Source of the DNA: Shewanella schlegeliana
GTDB taxonomy: Bacteria; Pseudomonadota; Gammaproteobacteria; Enterobacterales; Shewanellaceae
Direction of reading: 5' to 3'
Assembly: GCF_016765635.1 (NCBI RefSeq)
Contig: NZ_JAESVD010000011.1
Coordinates: forward strand, 117,366 to 181,365
Length of the DNA stretch: 64,000 nucleotides
Shown here one piece after another: positions 43,278 through 52,111 of the stretch. The position numbers and the translations under genes are program-made. Within the stretch, counting starts at the first letter, position 1; every line of letters starts with the position of its first letter. Below the pieces are notes generated by a model. The model worked only from the letters and a program-made list of their open reading frames with translations, did not search any database and was not told the origin of the DNA.

Positions 43278-44216
43278 ATGAGTTCCTCTGTTCGCGCTAG
43301 CCAAGCCTCCTATGTGGTATTACCGGATACGGTAACCGATAAACCTACCGTGTTTAGCTTTCTTGTGAGTAAGTTTCCTGCGATAGCGAAAAGCGTGTGG
43401 CAAACACGTATTCTTGATGGCAAAGTGCATTGGCGCGATGGCACGCCTATAACCCTTGATAGTCTCTTTATCCCTCGCGAGCGGGTTTACTATTACCGTG
43501 AAGTTGAGCAGGAGTCGATGATCCCCTTTGAGGAGCAGATCTTGCTGCAGACTAGTGAGTTTATGCTGGTATTTAAGCCTCACTTTCTTGCGGTGAATCC
43601 AAGCGGTAACTTCGTCAATGAGTGCTTGGTCAACAGGTTGCGAATTAAGACGGACAATCAAGAGATTGTTGCCGCACACAGGTTAGACAGAGCCACCGCA
43701 GGTGTGATGTTGCTTAGCCTAAATAGCGCTACTCGCCATGATTATCATGAGCTGTTTAAGAGTGGCCAGATCTGCAAGACCTACCAAGCGATAGCGCCAT
43801 TAAATAGCGAAGTTAAGGCGATGATCGCCCAAGGAGCATTGACGCTGCCTATGGCGTGGACGGTTAAGAATCGTCTGCAGAAAACGGTTCCCAGTTTCTT
43901 GATGTGTATTGGCGATGGTGAGGCTAATAGCCACTCTGAAATCCGCTTAATAGAGGTGCATAATGGTTATGGTCTGTTTGAGTTAACGCCCGTGACCGGA
44001 AGAACTCATCAATTAAGGGTGCATATGATGAGCCTAGGCATGCCACTTTTAAATGACAGACTCTATCCTGAGTTGCTCGATAAAGCTGCCGATAATTTTG
44101 CTGCACCGTTAAAGCTAATGGCGCAGCGTTTATGCTTCACCGATCCTATGACTCAAGAGCGCATAGATGTGAGTTGCGACGGATTTAACTTACAGGATGA
44201 AGTGCTTAGGACCTAG
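43278..44216 (+). CDS. RluA-family RNA pseudouridine synthase
   Basis: The 312-residue protein has the catalytic motif A-H-R-L-D-R-A-T-A-G-V-M with Asp137 as nucleophile, and the later T-G-R-T-H-Q-L-R-V-H-M motif of the RluA group. An N-terminal extension of about 90 residues could be an S4-like RNA-binding part. Its target RNA cannot be told. The stop codon TAG at 44214-44216 lies inside the first units of the 7-bp tandem array that follows. Confidence 0.85.
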   Translation: MSSSVRASQASYVVLPDTVTDKPTVFSFLVSKFPAIAKSVWQTRILDGKVHWRDGTPITLDSLFIPRERVYYYREVEQESMIPFEEQILLQTSEFMLVFKPHFLAVNPSGNFVNECLVNRLRIKTDNQEIVAAHRLDRATAGVMLLSLNSATRHDYHELFKSGQICKTYQAIAPLNSEVKAMIAQGALTLPMAWTVKNRLQKTVPSFLMCIGDGEANSHSEIRLIEVHNGYGLFELTPVTGRTHQLRVHMMSLGMPLLNDRLYPELLDKAADNFAAPLKLMAQRLCFTDPMTQERIDVSCDGFNLQDEVLRT

Positions 44217-44316
44217 GACCTAGAACCTAGAACCTAGAACCTAGAACCTAGAACCTAGAACCTAGAACCTAGAACCTAGAACCTAGAACCTAGAACCTAG
44301 AACCTAGAACCTAGAA
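44205..44316. repeat. Tandem array of a 7-bp unit, CCTAGAA x14
   Basis: Fourteen perfect copies of CCTAGAA run from 44219 to 44316, preceded by two variants (CTTAGGA and CCTAGGA at 44205-44218). The array overlaps the stop codon of the pseudouridine synthase gene. The CTAG tetramer is usually rare in bacterial genomes, so the array stands out. It is joined directly to the dispersed repeat copy 2. Confidence 0.9.
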
Positions 44317-44512
44317 CAGCCTAGAGCACTCGCATGCTCGTTTCTAGGACGCTTCGCGGTGAGAGCGGACTGCGTCCTGCTATAAAACCCAAAGACGGCA
44401 TTTAGCTTTTATCTTTTAGCCTTGGCTTTTCCGTCTTAGCCTTTATCGGCTGTTACATCTTAGCTTTTACCTAGCACCTCGAACCTGTTTTTCCTAGGAT
44501 CTATGTTCTATG
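44317..44512 (-). repeat. Dispersed intergenic repeat, copy 2 (inverted)
   Basis: Read on the minus strand, this stretch repeats the blocks of 7161-7358 in the same order: CTAGG-rich start, AAAGCTAAGA, GGCTAAGACGGAAAAGCC, a GCAGGACGCAGTCCGC mini-palindrome and the core GCGAAGCGTCCTAGAA. It separates two convergent genes. No coding capacity is seen. Confidence 0.6.
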
Positions 44513-44514
44513 AC

Positions 44515-46401
44515 CTAATGTCTCGGTGGTAAAAACTCGGTTTCACTCATATCGGCATGAAGTACGCCTATCTTGGTGGGCGCACCATCGGCAGCTATCT
44601 CCACTATGCCGATACCACTTTGATTGACTAGACGTTTGCTACGCTCACCATTGGGGCGGCGGCCACGGATAGACATATGCTTACGCTTAGTGAAAAAGTT
44701 AAGTGGTGAGAAGTGACCATAGAGCCAGCCATTAAACTTATCGAAAATCGGCAGCAGTTTCTCTGGGAATTGGTTCTTAAAACCACTACAGGTGATCTGA
44801 TAGATCTGTGGTCCACCATGACGAAAACGAATACCCACATCATAGCTAAAGGAATAGTGCACATCCCCAGATAGGATGATGAACTGCTCCGGCGTCTTTC
44901 TGTGTTGGAAGATACTCAATAGGGTGTTAGCCGTACCGGGGTGTGCCATCCAGTTTTCGGCATCGACCAACAAAGAGCCACCACACAGTGTCGCCATACG
45001 CTGCACCGTTTCTATCAGCTTCACCCCATAGATAGGCGCGGGAGACACGATGATCACATTGGGTTGGTTAACCAGTTCGGCCTGAAATTCCATCAGGGCC
45101 TCCCAGTCCATCAATCCCGAAGGTTTAGCGAGATTTGACTCACTGCGCCAGCGCCGTGTACGGGTATCGAGCACCAAGAGTTTAGGTGAGGTTTGCAGGC
45201 TGTAATGCCAATGCTCGAAGCTAAGCAGTTTGTCGATGAGTGCATCTTGGGCGACGGAAGTCGGGCTTTTAAGAAAAGCATCGAGATCCGGAGTGATTTC
45301 GGCGTCGAAACGGCTTGGCGCGTTACCTAATCCTTGAAAGATGGTGTAGACAATGAGGGCATTACCTATGATGCGCTTGGAAAAGGCGTGACCGTAGGCG
45401 GCTTGTTCCCATCTTGCCGTGAGATTCCAGTCGTCGGTAATGTCGTGATCATCGAAGATCATGTAGGTGGGAACATGTGCCATCAATCGACGCACCTGTT
45501 TTAGACCGCTCTTAAACGCCAGTAGCTCTGTCCACTCCTTTTGCCATCTCTGACTGAGCGCCTTGTTAAGTCCCGCGACCTCTTTGGGGATCTCAATCAA
45601 ATCCCATAGCTCGGGTGACCAGTAGAGTAGATAAAGTGCCATTACCTCATTGAGACTGACCAGATGATTTTCAGCGAGCGATGAAGTAAAAATAGGGTGG
45701 TTGATATACCAGGCCTTGATGGCCGTTTTCGCCTTATATTGGGTCTTAGGCAGCAGGTGTAGGTGACGTCGATACATGGCCGCAGGCTGATAGCTTATCT
45801 GACTGCTATCGGCGAGTGGGGCGTCGACGAATTGCTCTTGATGTAACCCTAGCAGCTGAATAACTTGGCCAATCGCGTACAGCATAGGCCCTGCAATATC
45901 ATCGACATAGACCTGATCTCCACTCATCATCAAGAGTGCGGGGCGCTCTGTAATATCGCTGCTCTGCATCAACTGAGTATCGGCGGCAACTAAGGCATCA
46001 CTGCTGTGATGATGGGCATTGCGACAAGAGCCGTGCATCAGCTTATCGATTTTGGGCTTGATGATAAATCTGCAGGCCTGTTCATTTGGGTAATGTAACT
46101 CATCGATTTGATGAAAGAGTTCACCCTTCTCTTTATCAAATAACCGATACGATAATGCGACATCTTTGGGTAATAACTGATCTTGGTTGACACGGATCAG
46201 GTACTGAAATGCATGCTCACCGAGGGGGATACAGTGAACCTCATCACAGCTTAACTCTCGGTCAAACTCGGTGCCAACTAATGCTAAGCGTAAAGTCGAC
46301 AGAGGTTGCTTACAGACAAACCATAGGGTGAAGTGCTGCTGATCACAGTGACGTAGGCTGGGGCCAGCAATAATAAGCGGAATAGAGCTTGCTGATGACA
46401 T
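44515..46401 (-). CDS. PhoD-like metallophosphatase
   Basis: The 628-residue protein has the metallophosphoesterase pattern of PhoD-type enzymes: GSCRNAHHH, then SGDQVYVDD, then DDHDITDDWN and near the C-terminus LSGDVHYSFSYDV, which together supply the metal ligands. No signal peptide is visible, so unlike PhoD it may be cytoplasmic. It is larger than simple PhoD because of an insertion of about 100 residues with M-Y-R-R-H. Substrate is unknown. Confidence 0.82.
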   Translation of the reverse strand: MSSASSIPLIIAGPSLRHCDQQHFTLWFVCKQPLSTLRLALVGTEFDRELSCDEVHCIPLGEHAFQYLIRVNQDQLLPKDVALSYRLFDKEKGELFHQIDELHYPNEQACRFIIKPKIDKLMHGSCRNAHHHSSDALVAADTQLMQSSDITERPALLMMSGDQVYVDDIAGPMLYAIGQVIQLLGLHQEQFVDAPLADSSQISYQPAAMYRRHLHLLPKTQYKAKTAIKAWYINHPIFTSSLAENHLVSLNEVMALYLLYWSPELWDLIEIPKEVAGLNKALSQRWQKEWTELLAFKSGLKQVRRLMAHVPTYMIFDDHDITDDWNLTARWEQAAYGHAFSKRIIGNALIVYTIFQGLGNAPSRFDAEITPDLDAFLKSPTSVAQDALIDKLLSFEHWHYSLQTSPKLLVLDTRTRRWRSESNLAKPSGLMDWEALMEFQAELVNQPNVIIVSPAPIYGVKLIETVQRMATLCGGSLLVDAENWMAHPGTANTLLSIFQHRKTPEQFIILSGDVHYSFSYDVGIRFRHGGPQIYQITCSGFKNQFPEKLLPIFDKFNGWLYGHFSPLNFFTKRKHMSIRGRRPNGERSKRLVNQSGIGIVEIAADGAPTKIGVLHADMSETEFLPPRH

Positions 46402-46503
46402 CGATATGTTCTTTCAATGAAAAGTTATCTGTAGCAAGAGTAAACCAGTGCTAACAGGATGAAAACCCCTTAAGATGGATGACCTGTTCGAGCAATTCAG
46501 TGG

Positions 46504-47439
46504 ATGAAAAAGATGGCGAAGATTATGGTCACAGGTGCAACAGGCCTGTTAGGGCGTGCGTTGATAAAGCTGCTAGAACAAAATGCCGAACATCAGATAA
46601 TCGCCTGTGGATATAGTCGCTGTGGTCCCAATATCGAGAGGCTCGACTTAACTCAAGCACCGCAGGTGAGCGCTTTTGTCGCCAAGCATAAGCCCGATAT
46701 CATCGTGCACTGTGCGGCCGAGCGCAGGCCGGATATATCCGAGCAAGATCCCCAAGCTGCATTGGCGCTTAACACCGATGCCACACAGTTTTTAGCTCAG
46801 GTTGCCAGTCAACAGGGCGCTTGGCTGTTATATATCTCAACCGATTATGTTTTCGATGGCAGCCTGTCTCCTTATCGAGAAGATGCCGCGCCCAATCCAG
46901 CTAATTTTTATGGTCAATCTAAGCTGCAGGGCGAGCTGGTCGTTTGCGATGCGCAGCAAGGTTTTGCTATTTTGCGCTTGCCGATACTTTACGGTGAAGT
47001 GGAGTCGTTAAAAGAGTCCGCTGTCATGGTGCTTCTTAATCACTTGATCGATACGACTGAGCAGTCCATCGATAATTGGGCCATTAGAAGTCCTACTTCG
47101 ACTGCAGATGTGGCAGCGGCTATCGTGAAAATGATTGTTGTTAAACAGGCTGGCGAGTCTTTAGCTGGCCATTATCACTTCAGTGCCAAAGAGACGATGA
47201 CCAAATATCAGATGTTGCTGGCGATGGGGGAGCTGCTCGGACTCGCTACTGGGCACCTCATTCCTGTGACCTCTCCCACAGATAGCGCAAAACGCCCAAA
47301 AGACAGTAGTTTAAGCTGTGAGCGGCTTGTCAGTTTAGGGATTGAAAGCAAGGTACCTTTTAGGATTGGATTTAAAAGAGCGCTGCAGGACTCTCCCTGT
47401 GCGGCTGCTTACTTAAAAGTTGCTACCGTAAGAAGCTAA
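46504..47439 (+). CDS. RmlD-like NAD(P)-dependent sugar-nucleotide reductase
   Basis: The 311-residue protein has the extended-SDR cofactor motif TGATGLLGRAL, an STDYVFDG segment and the active-site Y-G-Q-S-K (YxxxK). It resembles dTDP-4-dehydrorhamnose reductase and the regulatory beta subunit of methionine adenosyltransferase. No other rhamnose genes are near, so true RmlD function is unlikely. The start could also be the ATG at 46513. Confidence 0.75.
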   Translation: MKKMAKIMVTGATGLLGRALIKLLEQNAEHQIIACGYSRCGPNIERLDLTQAPQVSAFVAKHKPDIIVHCAAERRPDISEQDPQAALALNTDATQFLAQVASQQGAWLLYISTDYVFDGSLSPYREDAAPNPANFYGQSKLQGELVVCDAQQGFAILRLPILYGEVESLKESAVMVLLNHLIDTTEQSIDNWAIRSPTSTADVAAAIVKMIVVKQAGESLAGHYHFSAKETMTKYQMLLAMGELLGLATGHLIPVTSPTDSAKRPKDSSLSCERLVSLGIESKVPFRIGFKRALQDSPCAAAYLKVATVRS

Positions 47440-47491
47440 TTCCACAAGCGGCAAATATCGCAAGTAACGAATACCATAAGAATAATAAACG

Positions 47492-48796
47492 ATGATAAAC
47501 CTTGGTTTTAAAAATTTACCCATACGCAATCTAGGGGCGACCGATCAGCTGGCCTTACTCAGGTTTGGCGCCCTGTTACTCAAGATCGGGCTCACCTTTT
47601 TCGCCGCCGATACCTTTGGCTTATCGCTTACCAGTCCTGTGCTCTATTGGGGCATGAGCTTAGAGGCACTCTATTTAGGCTTTACTTTCTGGCACCGTAG
47701 TTCGATTGCTCGCTTGGAGAACGGCTTTTTCATTGTCTTACTTATCGATACCCTATTTTGGATCTCCTGGCTCTACTTTACTGGTGGGGCGACCAATGCC
47801 TTTATCTCACTGCTGTTATTACCGATTGCTATTGCCGCAGTTGTTCTGCCTCAGTGGGCGCCTTGGGCTCTAGCGCTACTGTCGACCCTTGCCTATAGCT
47901 TGATGATCTTTTCGGTTCCTGAGAGTCAGGTGAAGCACCATGGTATGGATATGAGCTCCCACTATTTGGGGATGTGGTTTAACTTTTTGATCTCGGCGTT
48001 AGTGCTGACTACCAGTGTGGCCTATATTGCCCAGCGAATGCGTAAACAAGAGGTTGAACTCAGTTATATGCGTGAGGCGCAGTTGCGCCAAGAAAGGTTA
48101 CTGGCGCTGGGTACGGCGTCGGCGCAGATGGCGCATCAGATGGCCACGCCTTTAGCTAGCTTGCGCTTGCTGGTGGATGAGGCGGTCGAAGATAGCGTCA
48201 GTGATAGTGAGATCTTGTTGGAGATGAATACGGCGCTGGTGCGTTGCGAACAGACGCTAAACGCTTTGCGCATGGCCACCGAGTCGATTCGCGAGCAGAA
48301 GCAAAGCCTACTAACCGCCGATGAACTGCTGGAAACCCTTAAGCAACAGGTCTTACTCTTGATGCCTGAGATTAACTTAGAACTCATTCATGTTGAAAAT
48401 AATCAGCAAGAAGCTGCACAGCCGCGTGCTATCAAGACTGATGCCAGCCTGCTTCCGGCTCTGTTGGCTTTAGTTGAAAATGCGGGGAGCGCGAGCCTAG
48501 CTCATATCGGCGAGGCTAAGGTGGTGGTATCGGTTATGGCTGCAACAGAGAAGGATCGTCTGTGTATCTCTGTGAGAGACTTTGGCGTTGGGATCCCTAA
48601 AAAGATGTTACTACAGCTAGGACATAAACTTGTCGAGAGTGAGCGTGGTATGGGGATGGCGCTGCTGCTCAGTAATGCTAGCGTCGAACGTCTAGGTGGA
48701 CGCTTACTTCTGGGGGCTGCGAAAGAGGGCGGCACGGTTGCCGAAGTGTGTTTCCCTGTTTGGCATAACGACGCCAATGGAGAGTGTCATGACTAA
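47492..48796 (+). CDS. RegB/PrrB-like redox-responsive sensor histidine kinase
   Basis: The 434-residue protein has six membrane helices in its first 180 residues, a dimerisation/phosphoacceptor helix with His215 in MAHQMATPLASLRLL, and an ATPase domain with N, G1 (DFGVGIP) and G2 (ERGMGMALLLS) boxes. Between helices 3 and 4 it has GGATNAF (from Gly98), the place of the quinone-linked GGxxNPF motif of RegB. Cys252 in ALVRCEQTL aligns roughly with the redox Cys of RegB. It overlaps the response regulator gene by eight bases, so the pair is co-translated. Confidence 0.82.
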   Translation: MINLGFKNLPIRNLGATDQLALLRFGALLLKIGLTFFAADTFGLSLTSPVLYWGMSLEALYLGFTFWHRSSIARLENGFFIVLLIDTLFWISWLYFTGGATNAFISLLLLPIAIAAVVLPQWAPWALALLSTLAYSLMIFSVPESQVKHHGMDMSSHYLGMWFNFLISALVLTTSVAYIAQRMRKQEVELSYMREAQLRQERLLALGTASAQMAHQMATPLASLRLLVDEAVEDSVSDSEILLEMNTALVRCEQTLNALRMATESIREQKQSLLTADELLETLKQQVLLLMPEINLELIHVENNQQEAAQPRAIKTDASLLPALLALVENAGSASLAHIGEAKVVVSVMAATEKDRLCISVRDFGVGIPKKMLLQLGHKLVESERGMGMALLLSNASVERLGGRLLLGAAKEGGTVAEVCFPVWHNDANGECHD

Positions 48797-49334
48797 AAAA
48801 CTACTCATTATTGAGGATGATACCGCTTTAGCGAGTGTACTTGTCAGGCGCATGACTAAACAAGGATTTGAGTGTCAGCAGTGTCACGATGCGACTCAGG
48901 GACTGTTGTTAGCACGGCAGTTTCGCCCAACTCACGTGCTATTAGATATGAAGTTAGCCCAAGAAAATGGCCTAAAACTCATCTCGCCGCTCAGGCAGTT
49001 ACTTCCAGATGTCGTGATGGTATTACTTACGGGCTATGCCAGCATTGCCACCGCCGTAGAGGCCATTCGCCTCGGTGCCGATAACTATTTGGCCAAGCCT
49101 GTCGATACGCAAACTTTGCTCAATGCGTTATCAACAACTGCGGTCGATAATGAGATGGAGCCATTGACAGAGGAGCCATTGTCACCGAAACGTTTGGAGT
49201 GGGAACATATCCAGCAGGTGCTTAATGCCAACAGCGGCAATGTATCTGCGACCGCCCGTCAGCTAGGGATGCATCGGCGTACTCTACAGCGTAAGTTGTT
49301 AAAGAAGCCAACGGCGGATCATCGAGAGGTATAA
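48789..49334 (+). CDS. RegA/PrrA-like response regulator
   Basis: The 181-residue protein has a receiver domain with the acidic pair Asp10-Asp11, the phosphoacceptor Asp53 in LLDMKLAQENG, and the switch residues T and K (LLTGYAS and LAKP). The C-terminal Fis-type helix-turn-helix (SGNVSATARQLGMHRRTLQRKL) is the RegA/ActR type. The ATG at 48789 lies within the end of the kinase gene. RegA homologues control respiration and redox metabolism; targets here are unknown. Confidence 0.87.
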   Translation: MTKKLLIIEDDTALASVLVRRMTKQGFECQQCHDATQGLLLARQFRPTHVLLDMKLAQENGLKLISPLRQLLPDVVMVLLTGYASIATAVEAIRLGADNYLAKPVDTQTLLNALSTTAVDNEMEPLTEEPLSPKRLEWEHIQQVLNANSGNVSATARQLGMHRRTLQRKLLKKPTADHREV

Positions 49335-49470
49335 CGGGTTAGTATTTTATATGGTGAATTAACAGTTTTTAGTGTGATAGTCGGTCGCTTTATGCTTTTG
49401 AGATGTAATATATTACTGTAGAGTTGTATTGTACTGAGAATAGTACCACTACAGGGAGCCACATCTGTCT

Positions 49471-50452
49471 ATGAAAAATTCCCCCGTTTATACGACCGAT
49501 ATATTTCTACTCGATAATCCAAATGATTTGATCTCTTTAGACAAGTGGCAGAAAACAGTTAACTTGCTTGCAAAGCTATTCGATGCTCCTGCTGGATTTT
49601 TAGTGCAATACACTAAAGAGGGTTTTCAAGTCACGATTGCGAGTGAGCAGGGAGCTAACCCCTACGCTTCGGGGGGGGGGGGGTATTGAACCGGAAGTGA
49701 ATATTTTTTGTCGTAAAATTGTCGAGACAGGTCAGTCGCTATACGTTAACAATGCTCTGTTAGATCCTTGTTGGGATACTAACCCAGAAGTCCATAATGA
49801 TGGGTTTCGCTCTTACCTCGGAGTGCCGGTTTTTTGGCCTTGTGGTACAGCATTTGGGACTTTCTGTGTGATGGATTATAAAGCCACTGACTATCAAAGA
49901 ACCTATATCGAGTTGATCACTCAGCTTAAAGAGCTACTAGAGTCCGATCTTGCTTTAATTGGCTGCTATGCGCAAATGCAGCAGTTGGCCATTACCGATC
50001 CCTTATGCGATGTTAATAATCGACGTGGTTTTAACGTATTGGCGGAGCAACGTATTAAGCTTGCTAAGCGTAATGACGGTTTGCAGGGCTTGTTATATCT
50101 CGACATCGATCGATTTAAGGAGATTAATGATCTGCACGGCCACGGAGTCGGGGATTTAGTTCTAAAAGCTGTAGCCCGAATTTTAAGTCAAAGTGTGGCT
50201 GAATCCGATGTGGTTGGCCGCCTAGGAGGTGATGAATTTATAGCCCTAGTTGCGGTAAAAGAAATGGTCGAGATAGACGGGCTTAAACAACGGATTATGC
50301 ATGCTATTGAGCTTTGTCATTGCTCTGAAGAGTTACCGAGATTCACCGTTTCTATTGGCTATAGCTTGGTAAGTGAGACAATAGATATTTGTCAGCTTTT
50401 AGATTCGGCAGATCAAGATATGCTTCAAAATAAACAGCGCATTGCTGGATAA
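49471..50452 (+). pseudogene. GAF-GGDEF diguanylate cyclase split by a G13 tract (phase-off or frameshifted)
   Basis: The reading frame from ATG 49471 encodes the first half of a GAF domain and ends at TGA 49687-49689, just after a run of 13 G. The next frame carries the rest: IEPEVNIFCRKIVETG, a GAF end, then a GGDEF domain with RLGGDEFIAL intact. Twelve G would join both frames as a continuous protein of about 326 residues. The residue expected to be Arg in the RxxD inhibition site is Ala (AESD), so product feedback may be weak. It may be a contingency locus, a decayed gene, or a sequencing error in the homopolymer. Confidence 0.75.
49671..49683 (+). repeat. Homopolymer run of 13 G inside the diguanylate cyclase gene
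   Basis: Thirteen G follow CGCTTC and precede TATTGAA. Such a run is far longer than any other in the window. It lies exactly at the frame break of the GAF domain, so slipped-strand changes would turn the enzyme on (12 or 15 G) or off (13 or 14 G). Confidence 0.85.
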
Positions 50453-50619
50453 AATAAACCCTGAGCGTAGGAGTTAACTCAGGGGCGGGGAGTGCAGTGG
50501 CATTTGCATTTTAAGTTCCCAAAAAAGTCACCGATACCTAAGCGTATACGGGATAAGCAGTAAGTTCAGTGCCAAGCTATGGTGTCAGTATTAGCTGAAG
50601 TAGGCAAAGCTTGATGGCA

Positions 50620-50644
50620 AAACTGCGACAGCATGTCGCAGTTT
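50620..50644. terminator. Hairpin between the diguanylate cyclase and the MOT1-type gene
   Basis: AAACTGCGACA at 50620-50630 pairs perfectly with TGTCGCAGTTT at 50634-50644 over three bases. It separates convergent genes and may act in both directions, although the T-runs are short. Confidence 0.5.
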
Positions 50645-50697
50645 CTGTAAAGCGGACTTAGCTTGACGGTCTTTTTAATCGCTCTAGCGTTCAATTA

Positions 50698-51846
50698 TCA
50701 GTGCTTAAGATCTGAATAGATATGCCACTGACGTCGCCCCAACTCGAGTATAAATCCTGTGGCTAATCCCGCCGCCGTGTTAATTAGCAGACAGATCGCT
50801 GCGGTGGACAGGATTACAAAAATACAGAAGGGTTTACCGTCGATGAATCGTTGTGACCAAGCTAACTGGGTCCCTGCTATCGCCAGTAGACTGCCTAATA
50901 CTGCCAATGGAATAAGCGATAAAATAGTGGCAATACCTTGACCCCAGAAGGCTGCGATTAACAGACAACTGCTACCAAAAATCGTTGGGGCTAACCAGGT
51001 TCTCGCACCAAAATGATGCTGCACCGCAAGGCCGCCAGCACCGTGACACATAGCCGTAGCGCCAAACGGAGCCAAGAGTAAGTTCGCCCAGCCTGAGCTG
51101 GTGGCAAATCGCTGAGGGGCAAAGTTCTCTTTGTTGTCTTCAGGAAACTTCTCTTTAGCCATCGCAGAGGTGGCGATAACCGCATTGGTCAGAGTCAACG
51201 CCAGTTGAGGTAATACTAATAAACCAACGGCCGAACTCCATTCATCTAAGCTTGGCCAACTTAACTGCCATGGCGTATAGACTGAAAGATCAAAACTTGG
51301 GGCTGTTCCGCTATTGAGTTGCCATAAAATACCTAGGGCTAAGACTAGCGGCATCGCCAGGTAGCGCAGGGGGAAGAACTTGCTGGCGAACAGAGCGATA
51401 AAAGCAACGAGGCCGATAAGCCAAGTCTGGCTCATCATCTGGCCGCCCATCCAAATAAGCTGTATACCAATGGCCAATTGAATACCTATGCTAATGGCGG
51501 GGGAGAGCTGCTTGGCCATCCACTTGATTGCACCGCTATAGGCGAGCACTAATAGAATTACCCCCATCAATATGCCGCTGGCTTGCAACATGCCGGGTGT
51601 GAGTCCTTGGGCGATCACCAGCGCGGCAATCACTTTCATCGGCTGTACCGGAATAGGGCGACGATAATAAAAAGCGGTGAACAGGGCAAAGAGGCCAAAT
51701 CCCATGAAGATCCCCTGAGGGGAAAAGTGGTTCAGGGCAATAAGGCCGAGCACTAAGGGCAGAAAGGTACCTAAATCGGCGAAGGCGCCGCTAAACTCTC
51801 CTGAATATTGGTTAACACTATCGAATCGGTTGGTCTTACATCTCAT
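50698..51846 (-). CDS. MOT1-type molybdate/sulfate transporter
   Basis: The 382-residue membrane protein has about ten to twelve helices and the two family segments: GAFADLGTFLPLVLGL near residue 20 and the later GATAMCHGAGGLAVQHHFGARTW. These match the MFS_MOT1 group related to SulP carriers but lacking the STAS domain. Molybdate is the known substrate of eukaryotic members; for bacterial ones it is inferred. It stands alone. Confidence 0.78.
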   Translation of the reverse strand: MRCKTNRFDSVNQYSGEFSGAFADLGTFLPLVLGLIALNHFSPQGIFMGFGLFALFTAFYYRRPIPVQPMKVIAALVIAQGLTPGMLQASGILMGVILLVLAYSGAIKWMAKQLSPAISIGIQLAIGIQLIWMGGQMMSQTWLIGLVAFIALFASKFFPLRYLAMPLVLALGILWQLNSGTAPSFDLSVYTPWQLSWPSLDEWSSAVGLLVLPQLALTLTNAVIATSAMAKEKFPEDNKENFAPQRFATSSGWANLLLAPFGATAMCHGAGGLAVQHHFGARTWLAPTIFGSSCLLIAAFWGQGIATILSLIPLAVLGSLLAIAGTQLAWSQRFIDGKPFCIFVILSTAAICLLINTAAGLATGFILELGRRQWHIYSDLKH

Positions 51847-52111
51847 ATAACTTGCCGTAGGAAAAGAACCTTAAAGCTATCGCAAGAATGGTGCCAAAAT
51901 TATCGGGGGAAATTGGGATCAAAACGCCCCTAAGGAGGCGATAATCCATTTAGTTTGAGACAAGTTGGCCTGATTAAAAATTGAAAGTGGTCAATTTGTC
52001 TAACATTCGCAATAGCTTAACTTGAGGGAGTGTTTTGAGTGTACTCACTGTAAAGCATAAAGTGAGCAAACTTTATACTTTACAATGAGCTAGCTAATGT
52101 TTAATGCATTT

